DNA of 64,000 bases. Source: Sambucus nigra (Eukaryota; Streptophyta; Magnoliopsida; Dipsacales; Adoxaceae). This document shows positions 26,102-38,176 of this stretch, one piece after another (positions within the stretch are counted from its first letter, which is position 1; every line of letters starts with the position of its first letter). The stretch is from contig OX422211.1 of NCBI GenBank assembly GCA_949130495.1, forward strand, positions 395,991,049 to 396,055,048, read 5' to 3'. The notes beneath the pieces are model-generated. The model ran no database searches. It had not been told where the DNA came from and saw nothing but the letters and a program-made list of their open reading frames with translations. A program made the position numbers and the translations under genes.

Positions 26102-27067
26102 TGTAACACCCCGCCTAATTAAATACCGGGTGACCAGTCCTTTATTAAATTAAAATCAAGGTGAATGCTTAGTTCATTCTCAACATCATTGTCGTAAAAT
26201 AATATTTCAATTTGAATACCCTAAATAATTAAGCTAAGTGTTAAAACAATTTAAAGTTTTATTTTTATTTTATTAAATTCCATTACAAAAACCTTTTTAA
26301 TAACTAACAGTTTAAGAATCACATAAATACTAAGGATGGCAATTAACACACAAGAATTAAACCATCTCGATAATCCAAACTAAGTTTAAGAACCATAAAT
26401 GAAATCATCCTGAAAATAGTTAACTCCCAAGGAGTACTGAATACCGAAAATATAAATGAACATAAATCTCTGACAAAATCCAAACGGAATAGGAAATCGG
26501 GCAACACATGCCCTAACTAAGTAGATCTAAAGTAAGAACAAAATTAATGATGAGGTCGTCTAAAGCAAAGGCCTGCAACTCCCACATAAGCTGCAGCACG
26601 TCCAGTCCAAAGAACCTATGCATGATGCCCCTATTGCTGGGCACCTGTAATACATATATATATATATATATATATACAGGAGAGAGAAATGACAGAAAAC
26701 GAGTCAGATCCCGAATGTAAAATAGTTTTAAAAATAGTTTAGCAAGTATTTAAAATGCTTACCGGCTAATATCACAACCATGTTAATATGCGACACTCTC
26801 TTGAGAATCCTCACCTCTCATCTAGTGTTCACTCCTACCGTTCTACCGATCTCATAAGTCTATCTAACTTATATTCCATAAAGTTTTATCCCGAGAAGTA
26901 CCAAGGCCATAATATTTAGTTTTAGAAAATCATTCTCTTCCATATTTTTACGTTACTTAGAATCACTTAGTACCGTTACCAAATTCACGAACACTTGTTA
27001 TAAAGTTGAGGTATTTATTCATTACTTAACTACTTATACACATTGTAGAAAGTTTCCATATATAAGC

Positions 27068-27129
<62 letters not shown>

Positions 27130-27409
27130 TATCGGAACCCCACATAAATCTATGGTGCTGGAATACTCTGCTATCAAGTCCCCGTATCACTCAAACTAAG
27201 GGAAATACTAGTTCGGAATCACTATTGAATTGTATTAACACAATACACAAACAAATGGAGGAGAAACATAGTTCTAGGTCCTAAGAGATCAACACATACC
27301 CCCACATCTCTTACAATATCTGACTATCATTCTCAGATAGCCTGTATCGAGGATACTATCTTCTAGGGTACGAGTCAATATCCCCCATAAAGATCCACTA
27401 TACCAAATC

Positions 27410-27690
27410 TACCGAATTGTCACGGTCATTGACCTTGACAAGTGTCAAGGTCAATGACCATGATAATTCTGGGGGTGATAACGTTTTTTTGTCACAAACT
27501 TGTCACAGTCATCGATCGTGATACGTTTTTAAATATTATCACGGTCATCGACCGTGATAAGTTTTGTCACGATTTATGACTCTGACAAACTCGTGATAAT
27601 ATTTAAAAACTTATCACGGTCAATTATCGTGACAAGTTTATTTGTCACAGACTTGTCACGGTCAATGACCGTGATAATTCTGGGCAGAAT
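27410..27690. repeat. Subterminal hairpin repeats of CACTA C1 (left)
   Basis: At least six inverted and direct copies of TTGTCACGGTCAATGACCGTGACAA-like words lie here, with variants such as TTATCACGGTCATCGACCGT. In CACTA elements such subterminal repeats bind the TNPA-type protein for synapsis. C2 has the same motif at 48590-48800. Confidence 0.88.
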
Positions 27691-28099
27691 TAAAAAAAAT
27701 CTGCTGGGCAGTATGGCCACTGCCACTTCCCAGCAGTATATTTGTACCTGTTATAACAACTTTATACTTGTTCAAACATCATATATCCAAATAAAATAGA
27801 GATAATGCAAATATACATTCAAAACAATATGCATAATGATATAATCCAAATATAATTCAAATGTAACAACTTAAAACAATTGAATTCAAATAATGTCACT
27901 ATAAGTCTGGGGTAAGGTTAGCTCTGAGGACGTGAGTAAACCACACGATATACGAATTGACACACCCAGCAATATACATCGTGTCGCATTATTCACGCAA
28001 CCACAAGGGGGAGTTTTCCTTCCCGGGTATCACATGCGTGACAAGCACCTTGGACTCGATGTCTTGAAGCAAACTTCCATGAATTGGCATACCTTGGAC

Positions 28100-29300
28100 G
28101 GTATTCAGGTCCCTCAACCCCTGCCCTATCCGCTGGATATCAAATATGTCCAGTATAAACATGCTTGGCCAACCAAGTGTCGACATCGGTCGGTTGAAGA
28201 GTCCACACGTATCGGCGATGAAACAACGAGGTCCATGTCCTCGTCACCCTGCACCTCCTCCTCCACCAACTTCTCCTTCCCTTTACCCTTACGGTTTTCT
28301 CCTAACAAACGCTTCATGAATGAGAACATATCTTGGACCGTCGCTTCCAAATGGGACAACTTTGCGTAATGCGAGTCCACCGTTCGAGTGAACCCAGTGT
28401 CGCTCATCGCCAATCTGATGATTCTAGATTTGGCCACCCGCGAGCTCAACCCCCTTGTCCTCCCCTTGTGATCAGTGCCAAGTACTTGGCTGCGTCTGTA
28501 GACAAAGATGCCTTGTCGGCATCAGACTGTGACTCATGCGCTTCTTTAAGCTTTGCTTGAAATAACAAAAAGCACATGATTAGTAAAATAAGTAAATAAA
28601 AAAATTATAACGTAATTAACAAAAAGTAAACTGTCGTATTACTTACAATCGTGGCCGGGATGCTCGGGGACACCTCCTTATCCTTCCCCTTCTTCGTTCG
28701 AATGGCCACATCAGTATCGAGCCTATGTGGCCTACCCCTAGGGCCACTCCCTATCCCCTGAAATAAAATAAAGTAAAATTAGTATTGGCCCCGCAAAGTA
28801 AAATAATACAGAATAATATATTTCTATAGTTATAAAAAAATTAAATCTTACCATCATCCTATGCTCCACCTCGGTGTAAGACGTCCGGACGGAGTAGTGC
28901 ACGTCCGTCTTTTTTGCCCGGTTTTCCCTCCCCGAATGGCGAGATGCCAATTGTCGCTCCCCGATCTCATTGTCAATGAACTTTTGCCATTGTGCCAATG
29001 AAATCAGTTCCTTCGACGGGACGGATTCATGCATTCGGATAACGGACTCTTGGGTCTTCCCAAAGTATCGGGTCCGTATATTTTTCTTCCACATCTTGTG
29101 TTGCTCCGTCAACTGCTCCAATACGGAATCGCGTAGCTTTGGATCCAGGGTGAATTGTTCTTGCCCAACAAATACAATGTTAGTTGCGAATGAATATAAA
29201 TATAAAATGAAATTGAAATTGAAATCGAAATCGAAATTAAAATATTCATATTCATATAATATAAATTCATTACCTGTAGTACCACCCAAATAGCTAACTT
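28100..29300 (-). pseudogene. CACTA C1 second protein (Ptta/En-Spm transposase, PF03004-like)
   Basis: Two minus-strand blocks are visible. The first (28738-29289) reads LDPKLRDSVLEQLTEQHKMW, then ISLAQWQKFIDNEIGERQ, a SGRENRAKK block and SVRTSYTEVEHRM. This is the pattern of the plant Ptta/En/Spm transposase, the DNA-binding partner that recognises subterminal repeats. The second (28126-28449) contains a helix HLEATVQDMFSFMKRLLGE and an acidic EEEVQGDEDMD stretch, consistent with its C-terminal part. AT-rich gaps between the blocks look like introns. The gene follows tnp2 on the same strand, as in autonomous elements. Completeness is unproven. Confidence 0.7.
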
Positions 29301-29309
29301 AAGCTCATT

Positions 29310-31100
29310 TGGCACCTCCCTCCTTCTAGTGTACTCCGGGCCGATGATCGTCTTTACCAGCTCGAGGGATCTTGCTAATAGCCCCATCTTGTTCTCGATG
29401 GCCATCCCCAATTTGACCTCCTAGACCATGCCTTTCTTGTCTCAGTTTCATTCCCAGTAGGGGTCTTCTTATGCTTGACATTCTTAAATTTGGGATTCTT
29501 ACTTGGCATATTAGGGCCACATTCAGAATTTACCTTCAATTTCTGAACCTGAAAGTTATCTCGGCGGCAGCCTATGTTCAACCCTGCCTAATAAAAAATT
29601 GGAACCTTTCTCAAATCTGAAACTATGAGAAGGGGGTAAAAACCTCCTATGGCAATGGTATACATTTTTTGAGCTAAAGGATAGATAAAGATATTCAGTT
29701 TTCTCTCCACAAATAGGACACCCTAAATAACCATGTACTACACAACCGGATAATGTCCCATAAACTGAAAATTATGAATTGCCCACATCAACATAGCTTT
29801 CAGCATAAACTCTTCTTTTCTAAAAGAGTCAAATGATTTCACACAATCTTCCCACAGCTCATTTAATTCTTCTACCAAAGGAGCCAGGTAGACATCGATG
29901 TTATCACTTGGTGCCTTTAGCCCAGGTTTCAACAAAGACATCATCAAAAATTCAGGTCTCATACACTGTGAAAGAGGGAGGTTGAGTGGGAATAGGATCA
30001 CTGGCCATACACTCTGATTGGTGCTTAGATTTCCAAATTGATTGAAACCATCTGTTGATATAGCCAAATGAATGTTACTCTGTTCTCAAGCAAAATCAGG
30101 ATACTCACAATTCATCCTCCTCCAAGCTATAGAATCAATAGGATGACGCATGAGATTACCCCTAGTTTTGCCCTAGCATGCCAAGTCATTGCCTCCGCTA
30201 TCCATCGTACTGTGAAAAATCGCTTTAATCTAGGCCCAACGGGAAAATATTTCAACACTTTTTGAGGCACTTTTGAGCTTGTGCCTTCTTTACTAGTAGA
30301 TTGGACATATCTAGGTTCATTGCAAATCGGACAACGATCGAGAGTTTCATACTCCTTTAGGTATAGTATGCAGTCATACACACAAGCATGAATCGATTTA
30401 CACTTTATTCCCAAACCTTTCAAACTGTTCTTCATAAAAGGATAACTATTTGGAAGCGTATTCTCCTTGGGTAGTAACCCTTTCACCCATTTCAGAATTC
30501 CTGTTATGCTATTGCCAGACAAACCGTACTGCGTCTTCAAACTGTGCAAACCAACCATGGCATGTAAATTTGTTTGATCTTTCTCACAACCAGAGTATAA
30601 CGGTTGGGTCACCTTAAATTTTAAACTTTGGCAATCATCGTCAAGGTTTATCGTGATATCTTCACGAGCACTTGAACCTTGTACATCACCAGTAACCTCA
30701 TTCTCATATGCTTCATAAACTTCGTACGCATCATCAACTATATCCTCTAACATGTTATGATCTATGTTGTCCCCTTCTACATCTATCCTACTTATTGAAG
30801 GTTGTTGTGAACGTTGTTCGGGAACAAAAGGAACTTTTAATTCATCGTGAAAACTCCAAAATCCATAACTATCTTGCATACCCGATCTTAACAAATGTAG
30901 TTCAACTGTTTTCCACTCAAACACCTTACCATTCTTACACCTAACACACGGACACGGAAACTCTTCATCATTATGACATCTCTTTGCGTATTTCACAAAT
31001 TCATTAGCACCTCTGCGAAACACATCCCCCATTCTATTTATCTCACCCATCCACTCTTTGTATTTCAGATATCCCATCACAACTTCCAGAACTAATAACC
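29310..31100 (-). pseudogene. CACTA C1 transposase tnp2 (PF13963 + PF02992), truncated
   Basis: A 338-residue minus-strand frame (30127-31143) opens with the transposase-associated domain: YKEWMG...GANEFVKYAK, then the CPCVRCKN zinc-like motif and HLLRSGMQDSYGFWSFH. The tnp2 start follows (LHAMVGLHSLKTQYGLS, CPICNEPRY and FPVGPRLKRFF). After a frameshift a second frame (29738-30067) reads ISTDGFNQFGNL...WPVILFPLNLP and IDVYLAPLVEELNELW, the tnp2 core. It continues out of frame through GCPICGEKTEYLY and RRFLPPSHSFRF to about 29375. The C-terminal half of tnp2 is missing and the Ptta gene follows directly. Native tnp2 is much longer. The first residues before GYLKYKEWM probably come from intron sequence. 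Confidence 0.87.
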
Positions 31101-31149
31101 CATTAATGGTAAGAAGCGTATATTCATGGATTAGTATAAACAAAACTTA

Positions 31150-32529
31150 AATTTATAGTATGTTTCATTTAATTATGTCTTATTTATATTCGATTTTTAA
31201 ATTTCAAATTCAAATTCAAACTTAGATTTATAGTATGTTTCATTTAATTTCATTTAATTTCTATTTCCTCCATTTCCTCTAAAGGGTGAGTGGTCCTATC
31301 CCATTCGAGACCGCATATTTCTGTAATATACTTAACAACTCATGGACATTATTACGATTTGAGAAAAATTCAGCAGCATATCCCCGTAGTTCTCCAAGTA
31401 CACGACGTAGATTGGCAAGTGTGAGTATTATTTCAATTGATCAATTGAAATAACATTCACACTTGTCAATCTAGTATGTACCCAGAGAACATTAGGATAC
31501 GATTGCAAAACTTCCTCCAAAAGTAAAAACTTTGAGCCACTAAGAATATTATTATACAGAAATTATGCAGTCCCAAACTGTCCAAACGGGACAATTCGAG
31601 AGATCTCATTACAGGGGTAATGACTCTCGAACGGGTCTAAGGGCTATTGAATGCGCACGCATAAGAACTAGAATGCTAGTATCTATGCGCACTATATGTA
31701 ATTTCAAGTATGTTTCATTTAATTGTCATACTATATATATATTATTCGTTATACAAAGTAATTTTAAAAAAAACTTGAAAAATCCCACCCCCATATGGAC
31801 AATAATCCAGTGGTCATGCCACTTTTAAAATTAAACAACCCAACATTGATCCACTATAATCCAACCGCGATGACAACAACAAATGTGTATCCTGTACTCC
31901 TTCTAATTCATCTACTCAATTGATTCTTTTCATCAATTAAACTAACAATTAAAGTATACAATTATTAATTTACTAATTTACAATGAGGGGCAATCCTACT
32001 TGCATATGAAAGGGGCACTAATTATTAATTTACAAAAAAAATTAACAACCAATCAATATTAAATCAATCAATTCTTTTACAAGGGGCACTACAATATGAG
32101 GGGCAATATCTAATAAACCAATAAAAATTTAATTAAAAAAAATACACACACGCACATATACCCCCCCCCCCCGGCAGCCCCTGCCCACCACACGCATACA
32201 CACACATATATACACACGCATATATACGCACACACGCACATACACACACACACACACACACGCATATATACACATGCACTAACACACGCGCGCGCGCACA
32301 TACCCCCCTCCCCTCCCCCAGCCCTGCTGCCTCCCCCCCCACACACATACACCACACACACACACACACACACATATTTACACACATATATACACACACG
32401 CACATATACATACACATATACATAAATGAGGGAGAAATAGAGAGAAAATATACCAAAGTTGTAGAGAGGGAGAGAAATGGAGGGAACAAATTCAGTGGGA
32501 AAAAAAGAAGGGGGAGGTTTTTTTTTACT
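31150..32529 (-). other. 5' leader of CACTA C1 with conserved palindrome and CA/C-rich microsatellites
   Basis: No gene is present. The part 31360-31720 matches the other-strand part 51800-52140 of C2 and so is a conserved upstream region. It includes a perfect 26-bp palindrome at 31428-31453 centred on CAATTGATCAATTG. At 32140-32420 there are (CA)n runs, (C)14 and a CCCCTCCCCTCCCCC patch; long Val/Cys frames there are artefacts. A TCCCTC-rich stretch just inside the subterminal zone matches the pyrimidine-rich leader of C2. Confidence 0.6.
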
Positions 32530-32640
32530 GACAGAATTGTCACGGACGTGTCACGGTCATTGACCGTGACAAGTCCGTGACAAACTTCACTTGTCACGGA
32601 CTTGTCATGGTCAATGATCGTGACAAGTATTTGTCACGGA
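32530..32640. repeat. Subterminal hairpin repeats of CACTA C1 (right)
   Basis: Inverted copies of TTGTCACGGACGTGTCACGG and TTGACCGTGACAAG words mirror those at the left end. The CACTA terminus itself is absent. Confidence 0.85.
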
Positions 32641-34252
32641 CGTGTTTAAATACGATTAAATTATCCGTTCTTAGCACAAATTACTCAATTATCTCGCATA
32701 ACGGATTTGTCTCTTTTATTCCCATTTATAATTTATTTCATACATACTTCTCATCTCTCCAAGTATTCTAACTCACTAAGTATAATTTCAGTAGGTATAC
32801 CCTCACTTACCTTCTAGTCTAAATCTTTCACGAGTCTCCATCTTTTAGTAAACGTACGCACAATTTCCAAAGTATAAATAACTCCCCGTTAACCCACAAT
32901 TTCATTTCATATTAATTTCACTCAACGAAGTCTACTTAGACCCTACTGGTCCTCTTCATAACCCCTTATACTATTTAAAAGATATTCAAGGGTTCCCATG
33001 TATTTTAATCGAATTTAAACACAAGGAGAAAAATATGTACTTTTCCAGGAGGGATCGATCGATCGAGGAATGGGGTCGATCGATCGATCGTCGATCGATC
33101 GATCAAGCAGTTCTTGCCCAGTTTTTTGCATTTTTCAACCTACGGGTTCAACCATTCTAACCCCTACAAACCTCTATAATTTCATCCCAAACTCCTATCA
33201 AAATTATCCAAATGTGTAAGCAATGTATATAAACGAGTTCTAATGTAACGACATCAACAAATCCTCAACGAATCAATCAAAAAGGGGTTTAATCTCAGAT
33301 TTATTTATAAAACCAAATTTTGCATGAATAATCACAAACCTATATTTAAATACAGATTTTCTGTCCAAATATCATACTAAACTCGTGGTTAATCCTCTAC
33401 ATCTGATTCAGATTTTAGACTACATGGATTCTCCCTACAACACATATAAAGTCACTTCCAAAACATATAATTCTTCAATTAAAACATATGATTTTCATTC
33501 CTAGACTAACATGGAAGGTATATTAACTTGAAAATTAGTAAGATAGATACTTGCCTGGGATTCAAGGATCTTATTTATTGATGAAAAAGATATGGTTGTG
33601 TTCCTCGTCATGTGATCTACGTTTTGGTGGTGGTGGCGGTGAAATCGGGTGAGTTCTAGGCATTGGATTGCTTGGAAACTTTTCACCTTCATCTCTAATC
33701 TCTTCACCTTCTTCTCTAATGGCTGGGCGAAGGTTTTGTGTTTGTTAACCCTAAGATACAACTCCAAATGGCTGATATATTCTAAGAAAATTCGTGGGTT
33801 TAATTACCCCAAAAGACAAAATATCTATAATACCCTCCCGGGATGCCAATTAGGCCTAAAAATACCCCGAGACCCAAACTAAACTTTCGGGTACACTTTT
33901 CTGACTATCTCGACCCTTCCGAACACTTTGGTGCACTCAAAACGACCATACGAGTGACTTATAATATATTCACTTTTATAACAATAATTTAGTCCTGACA
34001 CGACACAGGCACGTCCCGACTTAAATTTCCATAATTGTCATTTTATTCACTCGTGACAATGTTAATAAAATAAATCTAATGTATTACTTTACTCATCTAG
34101 TAATATTCAACAAATTTCCAATAATTACTAACTCACGTCACGCTAGTAAATATTAAAAAAAAAATTCGGATTAATAATAACTTAATATCTCAAATTAAAT
34201 TTAATAAATCCTTAATTTTAAAAGCCATAAAAATACGGGGTATTACAATGGA

Positions 34253-34474
34253 ACTCTTTATTTTGGGTAGTGCTTATTGAAGTCGGTGAAATCTACACAT
34301 ACTCTCCATTTTTCGCTCTTTTTTGTACAACAACAATGTTAGAAATCCAGTTCAGAAATTAGACTTCTTTGATAGTGACAACTTGGAGTAGGTTAAAAAC
34401 TCCTGTCTTTATAACTTTCACCTTCTCTAGGGACAACTTCCTCGACTTCTTATTGACCGGATTAACAGTTGGAA
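34253..34474 (-). pseudogene. G1 reverse transcriptase, N-terminal part
   Basis: Minus-strand reading gives LNWISNIVVVQKSEKWRVCV followed by DFTDFNKHYPK and PLPQIDQLV-like residues, the fingers of a Ty3/gypsy RT (KWRVCVDFTDLNK type). It continues at 18309, on the far side of element R. Upstream it is cut at 34480 by a gag-only copia-like element and resumes at 39193. Stops interrupt the frame. Confidence 0.9.
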
Positions 34475-34479
34475 CTACG

Positions 34480-35596
34480 TGAGAGAGCAAGCTAGTAAGT
34501 ATGCTCTGATACCACTTGTAAGAGTGGAAGGCTTTAATACCACTTATGAATGTTTAAATAAACGTGCACGAAAGGGATGGTCACATTCAACAAATTCCAA
34601 ATTTATTTTAAACCAATTTTATCTTTCTATTCTAAACATGCATTTATGTGATAAAATAAATAAATAAAACCAAGCATTTAATAAAGGCAAAGTTTCAGGA
34701 AAAAATTCCTTTCGGGTAAAACCTTTTATTCACTTTAAAAATCTACAAGACAGTCGACTTACAAACTACTTGACAACCACCACAAGTATAATGCGCTAAT
34801 AGTCACAAATCTCTAGTAAACAACTATAATCCTCGCAAGAATCACAATATTGCAATCCTCCGTCAACTTCAGCGTTCGTCTTCAGCAGTGAGTCCCCTCA
34901 AGTATCACAAGTCAGCCATGGAGATGCCTTCTACACAAAGGTGGATGAAAGTATACAAAACTTTCTAGGGTTTAAACGAATTCACAAAACTAAATATTCA
35001 AGATGTTTGTTCGTGAATTAAATAGTGTTTTTACAACACAAAAAGTGAAGAACTTTCGCAAAAGTTATGCAGAAATGAATTTGACAAAAGTCTTAAACAA
35101 TCTAAACACGAAATACGTATTTATAGGGCGTTCACAAAATTTGAGACGACGACATCGTTCGAACGAAATTGCAACGTCATTCGAACGAAATTGAAGTGTC
35201 GTTCTAATGAGATGGTAATCTCGTTCGAATGAGAACAAACTCGCTTCTCACGACATCTAAAAATCTTAGACAATAAGCCTTCATTTGAAAAACATATTGA
35301 ACGACCATGAAACGACATGTAATCTCATTTGAACGAGATTTAAAATCAAGAATATTTTTCTTTTCGAAATAAAAATATCCTGTTCATTTTTGGTAAAAAA
35401 TAAAACATCCAAAAAATAAAGTTTGTAAATTAATTTAAACTTTAAATTGATTTATACCTTTATGGGATGTCGGGAAGTCTTTTAACTTGGAAATGCTTGA
35501 GTTCAATTCGTCTTGACAGTGCGTGACGATTTATAATGGGATACGCCAAAATAGCCTAAAGCTATGTTATGAAAATCCTAGAAAATTATTCTTACA
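34480..35596 (-). repeat. Left (3') LTR of L1
   Basis: It pairs with 38177-39187 and carries on the minus strand a TATA box (TATAAATA at 35118-35125). Immediately upstream of it in the transcription sense (35140-35345) is an array of palindromic TTCGAACGA-type words. The Arg/Ser-rich short frames inside are not genes. Confidence 0.9.
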
Positions 35597-37299
35597 AATC
35601 TCCTCCTTTGGCTATTCCGGTAAAAAACAAACAAACATGAACAAAAATCAAATTAAAATAAAAAATATCCTATGATAAAAATCTTAACACCCTTTTCAAC
35701 CCTAGAACGGAGTGACTTAAGTCTCTTCCTCTTCAAACTTTTTCTTCTTCCCTTTGACAAAATTTATCTTCACCCATGTGTCTTGAATTCCACTTTAAGT
35801 ACCTACTCACATGAGACAAAAATATATTCCGCGTGATGCATCGAGTTTGAAGTAGAATAAAACTCATAAATAATTCTGCCCCGTAAATCAAACTCATCTA
35901 AACTCATTTTAATTTGCTCTCCACCTTTTATTTTTATCCGAAATAGACAAAGAAGTAGAAACATAAACATGAAATACAAAGCATCACGTAGAAGATAAGA
36001 TATCATCACAAAAGATATAAATCAAGTATGTATATTGATCATCTCAATGGCAAATACAACCAACTATTTTTGAATTTTTTCGTTTTTTAATTTTTTTTAC
36101 AAATACAACAAACAATACCATAAATAATATACAAATAATATACCAAATCAAATCCGACATACATATATAGGTATAAACGACTACAAAACATGACACAAAT
36201 CATATAAGCTTTACACACTAGCATAGTATCGACGTGTCTAAATTTGTGGGATGGAAGGAATGGGTATGAACTAGATATAAATGAATTATAATACAAATAC
36301 TCAAATATGTTCAAGAAGTTCCAATTGACCGCAAAACTTTATCAAAGTAAGTTTTAGCCTCAATTGACAAATAAAGTTGAACTTAATAAACAAATCAAGC
36401 ATAATGCACACAAGCCTAGATTATTGATGATTCTATAAATCAAAAGCGTCCTAACAAAATAAGCATACTAGGATTCACTATGCAAATACGTTGATCTTTA
36501 ACTAAACTCCCTCAAAACATAAACATAATCATATTTTATGCTCTTTTCTTTTCTTTTGAAGTGATTTCTTTTGAAAGATCAAATAAACTAAACTATGTGG
36601 ACCCATTTTTGGTAAATTTTGCTTTTTTTTTATTGCCTTAATTTTTTATTGGGATCTTTTCAAACGATAGCTTTCACGATGAGTCAACCTGTTTCTTGCA
36701 GCCTTTTCCTGTGTAAACTCATATTTTTTCAATACTAAATAAAATCTCACGGGTAATAGTTCTTACATGCACAAATTTCCCATAGTCACATAAATATGTA
36801 GATGATAAAATTGATCGGAGAACATCTCACCAAGCTCAAATATACATGTGAAGTCAAAATTCAACAAGCTCATGCATGTGTGTGGAGGTATATACAAAGT
36901 CTAATTCGTAAAGAAAATCAAGTTCAAAACAACTCCATAAACATGGTTAAGAACAGTCTATGTGTCTAAAGTCATAACCAAATGTCCTAACCACCTGAAA
37001 ATTTCAAAGTGTATTGGATTCAAACACACCAATATACCATACAAATGTGTAAAACTAAATACACAAAAACCAATTTTTTTAAATTTTTTATCAAAATAAA
37101 ATCTTTTTATATTTTTCAATATGACTCAATAAAAGAAAAATAGAATAAAAAAGTACATATGTCATATCACTAGCATACATATACCGTGAAACACAACTAG
37201 AGTATGACAAACAAAATCATGCAAGAAATCAATGATAGGAGATAGCATGCGAAGCATCATGTGAAAGCATGTAAGAATCAACCAACTTAACATTTAGTG
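35597..37299. other. AT-rich non-coding interior of L1
   Basis: There are no recognisable domains. It shares phrases with 44290-45540 of L2 (for example the TTTTGAAG...TCTTTTGAAA block and the TCTCACGGGTAAT-like block), so the non-coding part is a conserved family trait rather than random filler. Confidence 0.6.
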
Positions 37300-38064
37300 T
37301 CTTCAAAAATGATTTTTTAATCCGAACTGGTGTATACCTAATGCGGGGTTTTTTGGGAACCTATGGTACACTCAGCTTCAACTTCCTAGGGTCTTCTCTA
37401 AGATCATAGCAAAAATGCCTAAGGTGTCCTTTACTACCGTAATGTGTGCAAGTGTAAACACAATGAGGAACATGACCTTCATGTTGACCTTTTCTAACAC
37501 CATGGGATGTGGTTGACCCTCTTAAACAAACTATGGTTTTGACTTTAGCAATGAAAGCATTATAAACAGATATGCCAGAACCATCATTACTTGAGTCTTT
37601 TAATTAATCTTTTCACTTCAAAATTCGAGACTTAAGCAATAACTTAGACTCCTCAAGATTTATGGACTTCTTATTTAAGTTTTCAATTACCCCTAGAAGG
37701 TTATCTCTTCCCCCCCAATGTGAGAAAACTTGTCCCTAAGAGTCTTCTCTCGTTTCTTAAAACCATTAGTTATTTTTTTATTATCCTCAACGACACAAAC
37801 ACAAACCCTAGAATCCTTAGAGTCTTCTAATTCTTTCTCTAAAAATTGAAATATATCATCACTCTCTTTCTTGGACACTTCTAAAATTCTAAAGTCATGG
37901 CCCAAGGCAATAAGCTTCTAACGAAAGATATCTCTTTGATTTTGAACAGTTTGTAAAAGTGCCAAAATATTTTTAAAATGAGAATTTTCATTTTCAAGAA
38001 TTTTAATTCTTTTAGTAAACTTCAAATTTAAACGATTTAAGTCGTCAAAACCATGGGAATCCAT
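37300..38064 (-). pseudogene. L1 gag-like protein (coiled coil, CCHC-like knuckle)
   Basis: Minus-strand coding begins near 38064 with MDSHGFDDLNRLN, continues LKFTKRIKILENENSHFKNI and, after a stop, the open stretch 37693-37905 (EKELEDSKDSRVCVC and onward). These are the heptad-rich segments typical of the C-terminal half of plant copia gag proteins. Further on (about 37400-37450) CTHYGSKGHLRHFCYDL resembles the CX2C-type zinc knuckle with Tyr replacing one Cys. Gag packages element RNA. The N-terminal gag domain seen in L2 is missing here, and no protease, integrase or RT exists in the element. Confidence 0.62.
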
Positions 38065-38176
38065 CGAGAGAAAAATAAATAAATCAAATGCAAGAGAGAT
38101 GAATAAATAATCACCCTAAATATCACTAAACAGTATTTAACACAATAAATTAGTGCAACAAGGTCTGATACCGATT

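Larger units (their letters stand above)
27396..32650 (-). mobile_element. CACTA (En/Spm) element C1, right end truncated
   Basis: The left terminus is CACTATACCAAAT, a mutated CACTACACCAAA. Beside it is a 280-bp subterminal zone of repeated TTGTCACGGTCA...TGACCGTGACAA hairpins. The same hairpins reappear at 32530-32640 near the other end, but no GGTGTAGTG terminus follows. Coding remnants are tnp2 (31143 downward) and a Ptta/En-Spm second protein (29289 downward), both on the minus strand. It sits in the right LTR of R. Because the right terminus and adjoining LTR are deleted, it can no longer transpose. C2 at 48.55 kb is a sister copy. Confidence 0.88.
26102..34247 (-). repeat. Right (5') LTR of R, interrupted by a CACTA element
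   Basis: LTR sequence runs 26102-27395, breaks at the CACTATACC terminus of the CACTA element, and resumes near 32651 with ATTATCCGTTCTTAGCACAA, matching the left LTR at about 20310. About 150 bp of LTR present in the left copy is missing at the junction. A plain (TA)n tract at 27067-27128 is the empty-site counterpart of MITE A4. Confidence 0.88.

Noticed and set aside
32110..32597. 154-residue Val/Cys-rich minus frame
   Set aside because: Driven by (CA)n and (C)n tracts in the CACTA leader; no domain.
35140..35345. Heat-shock elements as in the ONSEN copia LTR
   Set aside because: The palindromes are TTCGAA without the two-base gap needed for GAAnnTTC; kept only as an unidentified motif array.
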